Position numbers and translations under genes: made by a program
Assembly: GCA_030693335.1 (NCBI GenBank)
Contig: JAUYAU010000007.1
Location: 57,385 to 121,384, forward strand
Direction: 5' to 3'
Source of the DNA: Sulfuricurvum sp.
GTDB taxonomy: Bacteria; Campylobacterota; Campylobacteria; Campylobacterales; Sulfurimonadaceae
Length of the DNA: 64,000 nucleotides
The notes under the pieces: generated by a model
Told to the model about the DNA's origin: nothing
Seen by the model: the letters and a program-made list of their open reading frames with translations, nothing else
Database searches by the model: none
Shown: one piece after another, positions 63,895-64,000 of the stretch
Numbering within the stretch: the first letter of the stretch is position 1
Layout of the letters: each line of letters starts with the position of its first letter

Positions 63895-64000
63895 TGTGTT
63901 TTTAGGGTGTGCTTTATGGTTTGATTTTTTGAGCATTTTTAACAAAGTGTTCAAATGATCAAATTTAAAAAAAGTAATGCATTTATAAATTGGTCAAAGT

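Overview
This 64 kb window is chromosomal DNA from a Campylobacterota (epsilonproteobacterial) organism, most likely a free-living sulfur oxidiser of the Sulfuricurvum/Sulfurimonas type. The evidence is the gene order around rpoBC and rpsM-rplQ, the order hom - aminotransferase - two unknown envelope genes - SpoU methylase - rsmI - rpmE - rsmE that I recall from Campylobacter jejuni, a diheme bc1 complex, and protein sequence style. The species call is inference; no rRNA gene is present.

Layout. 1-14.0 kb, all minus strand: tRNA-Thr(UGU), Tyr, Gly, Thr(GGU), tuf, rpmG, tRNA-Trp, secE, nusG, rplKAJL, rpoB, rpoC. A perfect TTGACA-17-TATAAT promoter precedes the first tRNA. An L10 leader and a processing/attenuator hairpin pair lie inside the cluster. 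14.0-24.4 kb: housekeeping genes in tight order (yaaA, a ChaA-like antiporter, corA, a radical SAM/SPASM gene, a SpoU methylase, tkt, a prenyl synthase, panD, a [2Fe-2S] protein, murE with a TPR gene, a NifU-like gene). 24.5-27.5 kb: rpmJ-rpsM-rpsK-rpsD-rpoA-rplQ. 27.7-34.6 kb: the hom-to-rsmE block. 34.7-43.7 kb: molybdenum cofactor genes (moeA, moaA) and queuosine genes (queD, queE).

The queD-queE pair is split by about 5.5 kb of AT-rich accessory DNA. This holds a RelE/RHH toxin-antitoxin pair translationally coupled to queD, then a cargo module flanked by two imperfect direct repeats of about 145 bp. The cargo is an Abi_2/HEPN abortive-infection gene and a compact six-gene operon with a SIR2-like NADase-type protein, a leucine-rich-repeat protein, a Sel1-repeat protein and three unknown small proteins. 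This is the best candidate for an undescribed anti-phage system.

43.9-54.8 kb: cytochrome bc1 (petABC) plus a monoheme cytochrome, a thioredoxin-reductase-like flavoprotein, mnmG, a Sel1 protein coupled to a TrpD2-like protein, a Cache-HAMP-PAS-GGDEF diguanylate cyclase and riboflavin synthase. 54.8-60.2 kb, plus strand: an iron/heme block (24-codon ORF, hemP, DUF2325 gene, small Cys-rich protein, ferritin, TonB-dependent receptor, exbB, exbD, tonB). Fur-like 7-1-7 boxes occur several times, and two promoters share an identical 16-bp core. 60.4-64 kb: vapBC, mnmD, an unknown gene, luxS and a class II aldolase gene.
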